Positions 55,732 through 64,000 of a DNA stretch of 64,000 nucleotides are shown one piece after another. The notes below the pieces were generated by a model, which worked only from the letters and a program-made list of their open reading frames with translations, did no database searches and was not told the DNA's origin. The position numbers and the translations under genes were made by a program. The DNA is taken from NCBI RefSeq assembly GCF_002216065.1, contig NZ_CP022282.1, forward strand, positions 3,596,001-3,660,000, given 5' to 3'. Positions within the stretch are counted from its first letter, which is position 1; every line of letters begins with the position of its first letter. The DNA comes from Chryseobacterium sp. T16E-39. Its GTDB lineage: Bacteria; Bacteroidota; Bacteroidia; Flavobacteriales; Weeksellaceae.

Positions 55732-57234
55732 TTAATTTTCGGGTTCTATAATAGTACTGGTGTCTATAAGACTTTGCGGAAGTTCTTTTTTGTTTTTGAT
55801 CCCGAGAGATTTCAGCTTCTGAGTCTGGTTGATCAGGTTGTCATTTCCTGTTGATAGCTGCTTGTAAGCATCATTGAAGACATTTTTTGCCTGATCCAGA
55901 TTCTTACCTACTTTTTCGAGGTTATCTACAAAACCTACAAATTTATCATATAATCTGGCACCGCGATCCGCAATTTCCATAGAGTTTCTATTCTGGTATT
56001 CGCGTTTCCACAGATCAGCGATTAATTTCAGAGAAGTAATTAGATTACTTGGGTTTAAAAGAAGGATTCTCTTATCATATGCAAAATTCCAAAGATTCTG
56101 ATCTGCCTGCATCGCAGCAATATAAGCCGGTTCACTTGGGATAAACATCATGACGAAATCCAAAGATTTGCCATAGTCGTCATATGCTTTCTGACTGAGT
56201 TGGCTAATGTGGTTTTTTACCGAAGATAAATGCTGATTCAGTTTTATCGTATAAATTTCGGGATCAGTTTCGTCTACCAATTCAGTAAAGGCCGTTAAAG
56301 AAACTTTGGAGTCTACGATCACATTTCTTTCATCAGGATATTTGACAACAGCATCGGGACGCATCTTTTTTCCGGAAAATTCTGAAAATAGTGCTTTGTT
56401 ATCTTCATCACGAAGCTCATGTTCGAGAAAATATTCCCGTCCTTTTACCAATCCTGATTTTTCAAGAATACTTTCCAGGATCATCTCTCCCCAATTCCCC
56501 TGAGTTTTACTTTCCCCTTTTAAGGCGCGGGTCAGTTTTTTAGCATCTTCAGAGATTTGCTGATTTAATTCTGCAAGCTCTTTTACCTTTTCAGCTAAAG
56601 AGAAGCGTTCTTTGTTTTCTTTCTCATAAGCTTCGTTAACTCTATTTTTTAAATCTGTAATTTTTTCCTGGAAAGGTTCAAGGATGGTTTTAAGATTATT
56701 TTGATTGAGTGTTGTAAATTTTTCAGCTTTTTCCTCCAGAATTTTATTGGCTAAATTTTCAAATTGATTTTTTGAATCTTCCTGTATCTTAACGATTTCT
56801 TCTTTTTGGGTCTCGAGAGATTTTTGTAAGCTCTCATTCACTGCTGAAAGTTCAGAATTTCGGGCGAAGATATTTTGTTTTTCGTTTAAAAGACTTTCAA
56901 TTTGAGAAGTCTGTTTAATGCTGATTTGTTTCTGTTCATTGAACTGATTGGTTATTGCTGAATGTTCCGCAGAAATTTTAGCATATTCATTTTTTAGATC
57001 GTTCAGCAGATCAGACTGATGCTGATTGAACTCTTTTTCCTCATTGACAACTTTTTGTAGGTCTATGATTTTTTGATTGGCGTTCTCCACATCGGAGTTC
57101 TTTCTTATATATAAGCTGTTGATTTCATCATAAGAAGTTCTTGAAACCATTGATGATTTCAAGATAAAATATAAAATAATAGCACCCAGAATACCACCTG
57201 CTATAAAACCTATGATTAAATATGTCATCTCCAT
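55732..57234 (-). CDS. rmuC: DNA recombination protein RmuC
   Basis: A 500-residue protein with one N-terminal membrane helix (YLIIGFIAGGILGAIILYFIL), a long coiled coil (about residues 45-250) and the RmuC nuclease-like core (GNWGEMILESILEKSGLVKGREY ... PDAVVKYPDERNVIVDSKVSL). It limits inversions and helps process DNA during recombination or phage defence. Length is normal. Confidence 0.94.
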   Translation of the reverse strand: MEMTYLIIGFIAGGILGAIILYFILKSSMVSRTSYDEINSLYIRKNSDVENANQKIIDLQKVVNEEKEFNQHQSDLLNDLKNEYAKISAEHSAITNQFNEQKQISIKQTSQIESLLNEKQNIFARNSELSAVNESLQKSLETQKEEIVKIQEDSKNQFENLANKILEEKAEKFTTLNQNNLKTILEPFQEKITDLKNRVNEAYEKENKERFSLAEKVKELAELNQQISEDAKKLTRALKGESKTQGNWGEMILESILEKSGLVKGREYFLEHELRDEDNKALFSEFSGKKMRPDAVVKYPDERNVIVDSKVSLTAFTELVDETDPEIYTIKLNQHLSSVKNHISQLSQKAYDDYGKSLDFVMMFIPSEPAYIAAMQADQNLWNFAYDKRILLLNPSNLITSLKLIADLWKREYQNRNSMEIADRGARLYDKFVGFVDNLEKVGKNLDQAKNVFNDAYKQLSTGNDNLINQTQKLKSLGIKNKKELPQSLIDTSTIIEPEN

Positions 57235-57239
57235 TTTTC

Positions 57240-57300
57240 AAAATTATGAAAAAAGGCTGGAAGCTGGAAGAGGGATATCGGAAGTTCCCTCTCAAAGGGA
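57240..57300. repeat. Dispersed purine-rich intergenic repeat
   Basis: GGCTGGAAGCTGGAAGAGGG with following GGAAGTT resembles the minus strand of the segment at 20525-20570. It is probably a member of a flavobacterial intergenic repeat family. The judgement is visual. Confidence 0.35.
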
Positions 57301-57456
57301 TAAAAACCAGATGTACTCTCACCATTTGTTTCAATTTTTTTTAAAATGTAAAAAGTCGCATGTAAGTGTTTCACGGAGTTTAATTCCTTCTCTCCTTCTT
57401 CTTCCGGCTTTATCTCTTAATAAGAATACTTATATTTATAGGAAATTTCGGAGCAC

Positions 57457-58131
57457 ATGAACATTTTGTTAGTAGAAGATGATGAACGAATCAGTAAGTT
57501 TCTTATAAAAGGTCTTGGTGAAGCCGGGTATCAAATGGTTTTGGCAGAATCTGGTGAAAAGGCACGGGAACTTATTAATACGTATGATTTTGATATTATT
57601 TTAATGGATATTATGCTGCCCGGATTGGATGGAATGCAACTGACACAAATTATAAGATTCAAGAAAAACTATACTCCCATATTGGTTATTAGTGCTTTAA
57701 ATAGTCCGGATGACAAAATAAAAATGCTCGATCTCGGGGCTGATGATTATTTATCGAAACCGTTCCACTTTGAAGAGCTGATCTCAAGAATTAAAGCTTT
57801 AACAAGAAGAAATAAACTAAGTTATCAGGAAGAATCCCAAATACTCAGCTGTGGTAGTCTTACCATAGATACCAATCTCCATAAAGTGATCCAGAATAAT
57901 AAAGACATAGATCTTTCACCTACAGAATACAAACTTTTGGTCTTTCTGTTAGAGAATAAAAATAAAGTGTTGAGCAGGACACAGATCCTAAATAATGTCT
58001 GGGGGATTAATTTTGATAATACAACAAATGTTGTGGATGTATACATTTCTTATGTCCGAAATAAAATTGATGAAACAGAACAGAAAATTATTCATACCAT
58101 CAAGGGGACAGGGTATCTGATTAAAGATTAA
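57457..58131 (+). CDS. OmpR/PhoB-family response regulator of the cus-like operon
   Basis: A 224-residue regulator. The receiver domain has the acidic pair (VEDD, residues 7-9), phospho-acceptor Asp51 (ILMDIMLPG) and the conserved Lys in LSKPF. The winged-helix output domain spans about residues 125-224 (TPTEYKLLVFLLENKNKVLSR). The kinase gene starts 1 bp after its stop. The 11-bp-spaced heptamers downstream at 59496-59535 are its likely binding site. By analogy with CusR it would sense copper or silver through its kinase. Confidence 0.92.
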   Translation: MNILLVEDDERISKFLIKGLGEAGYQMVLAESGEKARELINTYDFDIILMDIMLPGLDGMQLTQIIRFKKNYTPILVISALNSPDDKIKMLDLGADDYLSKPFHFEELISRIKALTRRNKLSYQEESQILSCGSLTIDTNLHKVIQNNKDIDLSPTEYKLLVFLLENKNKVLSRTQILNNVWGINFDNTTNVVDVYISYVRNKIDETEQKIIHTIKGTGYLIKD

Positions 58132-58132
58132 T

Positions 58133-59491
58133 ATGACTTTAAGAAACAGGTTTACACTTATTTCAAGCCTTTCGTTTGGCATTGTCACCATCATAACTTT
58201 TGCTGTGGTGTTTTTTGCCTATTATGACAGTACAAAGATCTCTTATTTTGAAAGACTGAGGAATACAGCGCTTATTTCCGCAATTTATTATCTGGAAAAA
58301 GATGAATTGCCAAAAAGCAGACATGCTCAGATAAAGACAGAATACAATCATTTGATAGAAAATAAGAAGGTAGCGGTATACAATACATACAATGAAGTTA
58401 CTTTTGGCCAGAATCTTAATGATAAAAATATTAAGGCACTTCATCTGAAAATGGCCAGAAATAATAAGATGGTGCAGTTTATGTCCGGGAATAATTTCTA
58501 TTATGGAATTTTTTATCCCGACAATCAAGGAGATTTTGTGGTTTTCGTTAAATCTCCCAATGACTCCTTTAAAGCACAGATGCTAAGACTCTCTATTATC
58601 ATGCTTTCTGTGTTAGTACTCGGATTGCTGACGATCTATTTTCTCAGCAGGTATCTTTCAAAAATTGTTTATAAGCCTCTTTCCAATGTCGTAGATCGGA
58701 TTAATAATGTAGACTATACGACGATTTCAAATGCTATTACTTCAACAAATACCCATGACGAAATTGAGGAGTTAATCAAGTCTTATAATAAACTGTTTGG
58801 AAGAATCTCTGAAAGTATTTTGCTGCAACAGAATTTCATAAATTATGTTTCTCATGAATTTAAGACACCTCTGGCGGCGATTTCGGGGAATCTGGAAGTG
58901 TTTGCTCAAAAAGACCGGACTCCGGAAGAGTATCAGAAAGTGGTTAAAGAGTCCCTGGAAAATGTATATGAAATTGAAAATATTCTGAATAATCTCTTAC
59001 TGATGTCCGGACTTACGAAACTTGAAAGATCTCATCAGCAAGTAAGAGTCGATGAGCTGATCTGGAAGATCTATGAAAAATTGAATGTTAAAGCTCAGGA
59101 AAATAATATTTCAATTAAAATCAATCTTGAAGTTAATGCATCGGATCTGTTAGAATTTCCCGGTAATGAAACTTTATTATACCTGGCATTATATAATATT
59201 GTAGAAAATGCCATTAAATATTCTTACAATAGTCCCATTGAAATTACCCTTTTGGAGAAAGACTGTCAATTATTGATCGAGGTAAAAGATCATGGTAAAG
59301 GTATTTCCGGAGAAGACCTTGGAAAGATTACTGAAACTTTCTATCGCGGTAAAAATGTAGATCATGTAAAAGGAAGTGGGATCGGGCTTTCATTGTCTAA
59401 AAGTATTTTTGATCATCATCACATTCAAATGAAAATTACATCAGCTATTGATTCAGGAACCAGTGTCCTGCTTGTATTTCCAGCTAAATAA
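58133..59491 (+). CDS. Sensor histidine kinase, two membrane helices, HAMP
   Basis: A 452-residue kinase. An N-terminal helix, a periplasmic sensing part of about 125 residues without an obvious His/Met cluster, a second helix (MLSVLVLGLLTIYFLS) and a HAMP-like linker are followed by the phospho-acceptor motif NYVSHEFKTPLAAISGNLE and the ATPase boxes (NIVENAIKYS, DHGKGISGEDL, GSGIGLSLSKSI). It forms a two-component system with the preceding regulator and precedes the efflux operon. Metal sensing is inferred from context. Confidence 0.92.
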   Translation: MTLRNRFTLISSLSFGIVTIITFAVVFFAYYDSTKISYFERLRNTALISAIYYLEKDELPKSRHAQIKTEYNHLIENKKVAVYNTYNEVTFGQNLNDKNIKALHLKMARNNKMVQFMSGNNFYYGIFYPDNQGDFVVFVKSPNDSFKAQMLRLSIIMLSVLVLGLLTIYFLSRYLSKIVYKPLSNVVDRINNVDYTTISNAITSTNTHDEIEELIKSYNKLFGRISESILLQQNFINYVSHEFKTPLAAISGNLEVFAQKDRTPEEYQKVVKESLENVYEIENILNNLLLMSGLTKLERSHQQVRVDELIWKIYEKLNVKAQENNISIKINLEVNASDLLEFPGNETLLYLALYNIVENAIKYSYNSPIEITLLEKDCQLLIEVKDHGKGISGEDLGKITETFYRGKNVDHVKGSGIGLSLSKSIFDHHHIQMKITSAIDSGTSVLLVFPAK

Positions 59492-59495
59492 ACCG

Positions 59496-59575
59496 TTCTA
59501 ATCGAATTCTAATTTTAGGCTAATCTAATCTTAACGTTATTTGAAATTGGCTTTAATGTTTACAAAATAGCTTTG
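59496..59575 (+). promoter_or_regulatory. Cus-like operon promoter with four 11-bp-spaced regulator sites
   Basis: TTCTAAT (59496), TTCTAAT (59507), GGCTAAT (59518) and TCTTAAC (59529) start exactly 11 bp apart, one helical turn. This is the direct-repeat layout bound by OmpR-type dimers. The promoter follows: TTG at 59547-59549, an 18-bp spacer and TAGCTTTG at 59568-59575. The sites lie upstream of the promoter as expected for activation. Confidence 0.75.
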
Positions 59576-59594
59576 TGGTCTTAAACCAGAGACC

Positions 59595-60869
59595 TTGAAG
59601 AAGATTATTTTTACATTATTTTATATTCACTTTTTCGGATTCTTTTCTGCTCAGATTGTTGATACATTACAAATTGGAAGAAAAGAAGCAGAAGCATTAT
59701 TCCTTACCAACAATCTTGATATAATTGCCCAGAAATTAGAAATTTCCCAGGCAGAGGCCCGTGTGGTTCAGGCAAAGTTTTGGCCTAATCCCAAATTAAG
59801 CATCAGTGAAGTCAATTTATGGCGGACATATGATATTGAGCAGCAGCCTGCGTTAATTGGAAATTGGGGGAAGAATACTCAGTTTTCCGCTGAAATAGAA
59901 CAGGTAATTCAGACTGCAGGAAAAAGAAGGAAGAATATTGAACTTCAGAAAATTGAAGTAGAAGGTGAAAGGTACGAACTGCAGGAAGTATTGCGTGAAC
60001 TTAAAAAGTTATTGCGCAATACACTCACTGAGATGATATACAATCAGGAACAACAAAAACTGTATCAAAATCAGATATCTTCCATTGAGAAACTTACCAA
60101 ATCTTATCAGAACCAATTAAATCTTGGCAATATCAGCAAATCCGAATATGTTCGTTTGAAAGCCCAGGAAATAGAGTTTAAAAAGAAATTAATTTCATTG
60201 CAACAGGATATTCTTGAGCAGCAGGTTGAACTGAAAGCGTTGTTGATTCTTCCGGCTAAATCTTATCTTATTATTAAGGACCCGTTAGTAATGCCGGAAA
60301 GACAGCTTTCAGAACTGGAGTTGCCGAAATGGATGGATATGGCCAAGGAAAATCGCCCTGATATTTTAATCACTAAAAATAAAGAGAAATATGCGCAGAA
60401 AAATCTGGAGCTGCAGAATGCATTAAAAACTCCGGACCTGGCATTTTCTGTGGGATATGACCGTGGAGGTAATATAATGAAAGACTTTGTTGGAGTGGGG
60501 GTGTCATTTGACTTACCCATCTTCGATAGGAATAAAGGGAATATCCAGGAAGCTAAACTCGAAATTTCTAAATCCAACTTTGAAACCCGCAAAAATATTC
60601 TAAAATCAGAAAATGAGATTGTTTCCGTATTTCAGAATTACATAAGAACGCAACAGATTTCTCAGGAGCTTGATGGCTCCTATGAAACGACCCTGGATGG
60701 GCTATTGACCAGTCATGAAAAGAATTTCAGATTGAGAAATATCAGCATGTTAGAATATATGGACTTTCTGGATACTTATATAGGAAACAAAATGATCATC
60801 CTGGATACGAAAAAAGAACTTAATCAATATTATGAAAACCTGCAGTATGTTGTAGGACAAGATTTATAA
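59595..60869 (+). CDS. cusC: TolC/CusC-family outer-membrane efflux protein
   Basis: A 424-residue protein started at TTG because the signal peptide follows directly (KIIFTLFYIHFFGFFSAQ). Two outer-membrane-factor repeats follow, each with paired helices (ARVVQAKFWPNPKLSISEVN; DLAFSVGYDRGG) and coiled-coil segments. It forms the outer-membrane channel of the RND system encoded by the next two genes, with 2 bp to the adaptor gene. Confidence 0.9.
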   Translation: MKKIIFTLFYIHFFGFFSAQIVDTLQIGRKEAEALFLTNNLDIIAQKLEISQAEARVVQAKFWPNPKLSISEVNLWRTYDIEQQPALIGNWGKNTQFSAEIEQVIQTAGKRRKNIELQKIEVEGERYELQEVLRELKKLLRNTLTEMIYNQEQQKLYQNQISSIEKLTKSYQNQLNLGNISKSEYVRLKAQEIEFKKKLISLQQDILEQQVELKALLILPAKSYLIIKDPLVMPERQLSELELPKWMDMAKENRPDILITKNKEKYAQKNLELQNALKTPDLAFSVGYDRGGNIMKDFVGVGVSFDLPIFDRNKGNIQEAKLEISKSNFETRKNILKSENEIVSVFQNYIRTQQISQELDGSYETTLDGLLTSHEKNFRLRNISMLEYMDFLDTYIGNKMIILDTKKELNQYYENLQYVVGQDL

Positions 60870-60871
60870 AT

Positions 60872-61990
60872 ATGAAAATGAATACTACAAAATATATAGC
60901 AGCAATTTATCTCTCAGCACTTTTTGCATTCACTGGTTGCTCTGAAAAAAAGGACAATCAAGATACTGAGCCCCAAAAGTATTGTATTAGTAAAGAATTA
61001 AAAAAAGATTTAAAGCTTGCCAAGGTGGAAATGCGCTCTGTAGAAGAGAGTATTACGCTAACGGGGGAAGTGGAAAGTAATTCTGATAAAACCGTTCCTT
61101 TTGTAAGCTTAGTGGATGGGGTAGTTACAGATACTTATTTTTCTTTGGGTGATTATGTGAAAAAAGGGCAGGTGCTGGCAAGTATAAAAAGTGTTTCATT
61201 GAATGAAATGCAGGATGATACACAGACTTTGCAGGCGCAACTGGCCGTAGCAAAAAGAAAGCTGTCATCTGTTGAAGCAATGTATAAAGATGATATTGCA
61301 TCTCAGAAAGATTTGCAGGAAGCAAAATCTGAAGTACAGATCATACAGTCCAATATCGCCAAGACCAGGAAAAATATGCAGCTGTATTCTGCGGGCAGTA
61401 ATAATTTGCAGGTCAAGGCTCCGGCAGACGGTTATGTGATCGCTAAGAATATTTCGACAGGAATGCCTGTTACTGCTGGGGGAGAACAGCTTTTTACCAT
61501 TTCCAATCTCGATAAGGTTTGGGTAATGGCTAATGTGTATGCTACGAATATGCGACATGTATACGTTAATCAGCCGGTTGTTGTAAAAACTCTGGCATAC
61601 CCTGATGATAGCTTTTCAGGTAAAATTAATGTGATATCCCAGGTCTTCAATGAGAATGAGAGGGTTTTGAAAGCTAAGATTATCATGGACAATAATAATA
61701 TGAAACTCAGACCCGGCATGTCTGCAGATATTGTTCTTCCGATCAATTCGCAAAATAAAACAGCATTGGCAATTCCTGCTAAAGCTTTAATATTTGATAA
61801 CAACCAAAGCTATGTAGTAGTTTATAAAAAAGACTGCGCCCTTGAGGTAAGAGCGGTTACTGAAGTGGCATCAAACAGTCAGTATATTTATGTGGAAGGA
61901 GACCTGAAGCAAGGAGAAAATGTGGTTGCATCCAATGGATTGCTTATCTACGAAAACATGAAAAACCAATCCAATAATTCTACCAAGTAA
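60872..61990 (+). CDS. cusB: RND periplasmic adaptor lipoprotein, CusB/CzcB-like
   Basis: A 372-residue lipoprotein (signal ending SALFAFTGCSEKKDN). The lipoyl halves (GDYVKKGQVLASIKSVSLNE; VKAPADGYVIAKNISTG), hairpin and barrel domains are in the usual order. It links the channel to the permease. The stop overlaps the start of the permease gene by 1 bp (TAATG). It has no His/Met-rich tail, so metal specificity rests on the permease and the two-component system. Confidence 0.9.
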   Translation: MKMNTTKYIAAIYLSALFAFTGCSEKKDNQDTEPQKYCISKELKKDLKLAKVEMRSVEESITLTGEVESNSDKTVPFVSLVDGVVTDTYFSLGDYVKKGQVLASIKSVSLNEMQDDTQTLQAQLAVAKRKLSSVEAMYKDDIASQKDLQEAKSEVQIIQSNIAKTRKNMQLYSAGSNNLQVKAPADGYVIAKNISTGMPVTAGGEQLFTISNLDKVWVMANVYATNMRHVYVNQPVVVKTLAYPDDSFSGKINVISQVFNENERVLKAKIIMDNNNMKLRPGMSADIVLPINSQNKTALAIPAKALIFDNNQSYVVVYKKDCALEVRAVTEVASNSQYIYVEGDLKQGENVVASNGLLIYENMKNQSNNSTK

Positions 61991-64000
61991 TGCGAAAATT
62001 TGTACAGAGTATCGTTTCTTTCTCATTGAAAAACTCACTGATCGTTCTTTTAGGAACGGTTCTTTTGCTGGCGGGCGGGATTTATTCTTATATGCATACC
62101 CCAATTGAGGCTTTTCCGGATGTTACCAATACAAGGGTGAGGGTAATTACCCAATGGCCGGGAAGAAGTGCAGAAGAAATAGAAAAATTTGTCACCTTAC
62201 CCATTTCCAAGGAGATGAATACCATCCCGAATAAAACTTCGGTCAGGTCTATTTCCCTGTTTGGGTTATCTGTAGTGACTATTATTTTTGATGATCATGT
62301 AGACGATTTTTATGCCCAGCAATACGCGTCGAACAGATTGGGAAACGTTAAACTTCCGGATGGAGCAGATTACAGTATAGAACCTCCGTCGGGAGCAACG
62401 GGCGAGATTTACCGGTATATCATTAAAAGTAAGCTGCCAATTAAAGAAATTACTTCAATCCAGGATTGGGTAATTGAACGAGAACTTTTAGCTGTTCCCG
62501 GAGTTGCAGATGTGGTGAGCTTTGGTGGAGAAGAAAAGACCTATGAAATAAAGATTAATCCTACCGAACTGCACAATTATGATCTTTCTCCACTGGATGT
62601 CTATGAAGCGGTATCCAAAAGTAATATTAATGTGGGTGGAGATGTGGTTTCGAAAGGTGATCAGGCTTATGTAGTCCGGGGTATTGGCCTTTTAGAAAGC
62701 AAAGATGATATTGAAAATATTCAGATTGAAGTGAAAGGTTCCACGCCGATCTTGGTAAAACACGTTGCTGAGGTAAAAGTTTCTGCCAAACCGAGACTGG
62801 GACAAGTGGGTTATAATAAAGAGGATGATGTTGTAGAAGGAATTGTCATTATGCTCCGTGGGCAAAATCCAAGCGAAGTTATAGGGAAATTAAAAGATAG
62901 AATTGCAGAACTGAACGGAGGTGAATTGCCCGGTGATGTGAAGATCGTTCCCATCATCGACCGTACTGAATTGGTAAATACAACGGTTCATACAGTATCT
63001 AAAAATTTAGTTGAAGGGGTCATACTCGTTTCCATCATTGTATTCATCTTTTTATACAACTGGCGTACGACCTTTATTGTGGCCTCTGTTATTCCTTTAG
63101 CTTTTCTCTTTGCTATAATCATGCTGAGGATTCAGGGGTTGCCCGCGAATCTTATTTCAATGGGGGCGCTTGACTTTGGATTGCTTTTGGAAGGAACCCT
63201 GGTCATTGTAGAACATGTTTTTGTGGCCCTGGAGCAAAAAGCTAATAAAGTGGGATTAAGACGTTTCAATAAAATGTCTAAACTGGGAATTATCAAAAAA
63301 AGTGCAGGAAGTGTAGCGAGTTATATATTCTTTGCCCTTTTAATTCTGATTGTTGCTTTAATGCCTATTTTCTCTTTCCAGAAAGTAGAGGGAAAAATGT
63401 TTTCACCACTGGCGTTTACTTTAGGATATGCTTTATTAGGTTCTTTGATTTTAAGCTTAACCTATGTTCCTGCCATGTGTAAACTTTTACTCACCAAGAA
63501 TATAGAAGAAAAAGAGAATTTTATTTCCAGATTTTTTAGAGTAAACATTTATAAGCTTTATGAAGTAAGTGCGACTTACAGAAAGGGCTTTATTATTGGG
63601 TTCGGTATTCTTTTAGCTATTTGCGGATGGAAGTTTTCCAATTATGGATCAGAGTTTTTACCTAAACTTAATGAAGGTGCAATTTACGTTCGGGCAACAC
63701 TTCCCAACAGTGTCAACCTTGATGAATCTGTAAGGCTTACTAAGGAGATGAAACAGATTTTAATCCAATACGATGAGGTGGAATTTGTGATGACGCAAAC
63801 CGGTCGTCCCAATGACGGAACAGATCCAACCGGATTTTTTAATATTGAATTTAATATTCAGCTGAAACCGGAAGATCAATGGAAGAAAAAAATATCCAAA
63901 GAAGAGCTTCTTGAAGAAATGAGGATTTCACTGGAAAAATATCCCGGAATCAACTTTGGTTTCAGTCAGCCTATTCAGGATAATGTGGAAGAATATGTGG
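61990..64000 (+). CDS. cusA: HME-type RND permease (CusA/CzcA family), 3' part beyond the window
   Basis: The first 670 codons of an expected gene of about 1,030 are present. TM1 is followed by PIEAFPDVTNTRVRVITQWPG and the periplasmic porter domains. TM4 carries DFGLLLEGTLVIVEH. The acidic triad aligned with D402/D408/E415 of CzcA is Asp395, Glu401, Glu408, so the middle Asp is Glu. The gene is translationally coupled to the adaptor. It would export monovalent or divalent metal ions by proton antiport; which ion cannot be told from the visible part. Confidence 0.92.
   Translation, partial: MRKFVQSIVSFSLKNSLIVLLGTVLLLAGGIYSYMHTPIEAFPDVTNTRVRVITQWPGRSAEEIEKFVTLPISKEMNTIPNKTSVRSISLFGLSVVTIIFDDHVDDFYAQQYASNRLGNVKLPDGADYSIEPPSGATGEIYRYIIKSKLPIKEITSIQDWVIERELLAVPGVADVVSFGGEEKTYEIKINPTELHNYDLSPLDVYEAVSKSNINVGGDVVSKGDQAYVVRGIGLLESKDDIENIQIEVKGSTPILVKHVAEVKVSAKPRLGQVGYNKEDDVVEGIVIMLRGQNPSEVIGKLKDRIAELNGGELPGDVKIVPIIDRTELVNTTVHTVSKNLVEGVILVSIIVFIFLYNWRTTFIVASVIPLAFLFAIIMLRIQGLPANLISMGALDFGLLLEGTLVIVEHVFVALEQKANKVGLRRFNKMSKLGIIKKSAGSVASYIFFALLILIVALMPIFSFQKVEGKMFSPLAFTLGYALLGSLILSLTYVPAMCKLLLTKNIEEKENFISRFFRVNIYKLYEVSATYRKGFIIGFGILLAICGWKFSNYGSEFLPKLNEGAIYVRATLPNSVNLDESVRLTKEMKQILIQYDEVEFVMTQTGRPNDGTDPTGFFNIEFNIQLKPEDQWKKKISKEELLEEMRISLEKYPGINFGFSQPIQDNVEEYV

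Overview
The window looks like a chromosomal segment of a flavobacterium close to Chryseobacterium (Bacteroidota, Weeksellaceae-like). This rests on low GC with A/T-rich spacers, promoters of the form TTG-N15..19-TAnnTTTG, near absence of Shine-Dalgarno sequences, type IX secretion (T9SS) C-terminal sorting domains, RND permeases of the fused CzcA-TolC type, a BtuB/BtuG-style B12 uptake locus and DUF6705/DUF6660-type proteins. The genus is inferred from gene content and not proven.

Layout. 1-7.2 kb (minus): the 5' part of a giant secreted SpvB/FG-GAP/RHS protein, open at the window edge and carrying an HELGH zinc-peptidase motif in its variable tip, preceded by a small T9SS-sorted partner. 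7.8-18.9 kb (plus): a zinc/cadmium-type resistance island with a DUF6660-like protein, a CzcA-TolC fusion broken by a one-base deletion, an adaptor, an ICMT-like methyltransferase, a bestrophin, a CDF exporter, a Fur-family repressor and a P-type ATPase. The same 17-bp palindrome overlaps the promoters of both czcA and the ATPase gene. 19.0-24.7 kb: a copper/redox cluster with two paralogous three-cysteine proteins, a YHS lipoprotein, SCO, an exported Mn-type SOD, an MbnP/MbnH pair and an outer-membrane protein with a CxxCxC motif. 24.8-31.8 kb: a cobalamin riboswitch followed by btuB, a BtuG-like lipoprotein, a surface lipoprotein and a T9SS-sorted DUF5074-type protein. 32-37.5 kb: an envelope protein, an Fsr-like MFS pump next to its likely FadR-type regulator with a shared palindrome, a hydrolase, a Crp-family regulator and a tautomerase.

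37.4-40.5 kb is the most unusual stretch. A cassette with a frameshifted lipoprotein (RadC/JAB-like HNH...S..D motif) and a DUF6705 protein is flanked by about 233-bp direct repeats of the tautomerase 3' end plus its terminator. In the coding part the two copies differ only at synonymous sites. 40.5-57.2 kb is mostly core: three tRNA-Glu, rpsT, a cell-wall amidase, LptD, RidA, DegP/HtrA, a TrhO with an extra C-terminal domain resembling that of U32/TrhP proteins, 5-formyl-THF cyclo-ligase, a TrmH-type methyltransferase, a CPBP protease, a LytTR regulator and RmuC. 57.4-64 kb is a two-component system followed by a CusC/CusB/CusA-like efflux operon. Four heptamers spaced exactly 11 bp apart lie upstream of that operon's promoter and are the likely response-regulator site. 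The last permease gene runs off the end.

Two genes (czcA and the JAB lipoprotein) each lack one base in a homopolymer. Sequencing error, real inactivation and phase variation cannot be told apart from this sequence alone.
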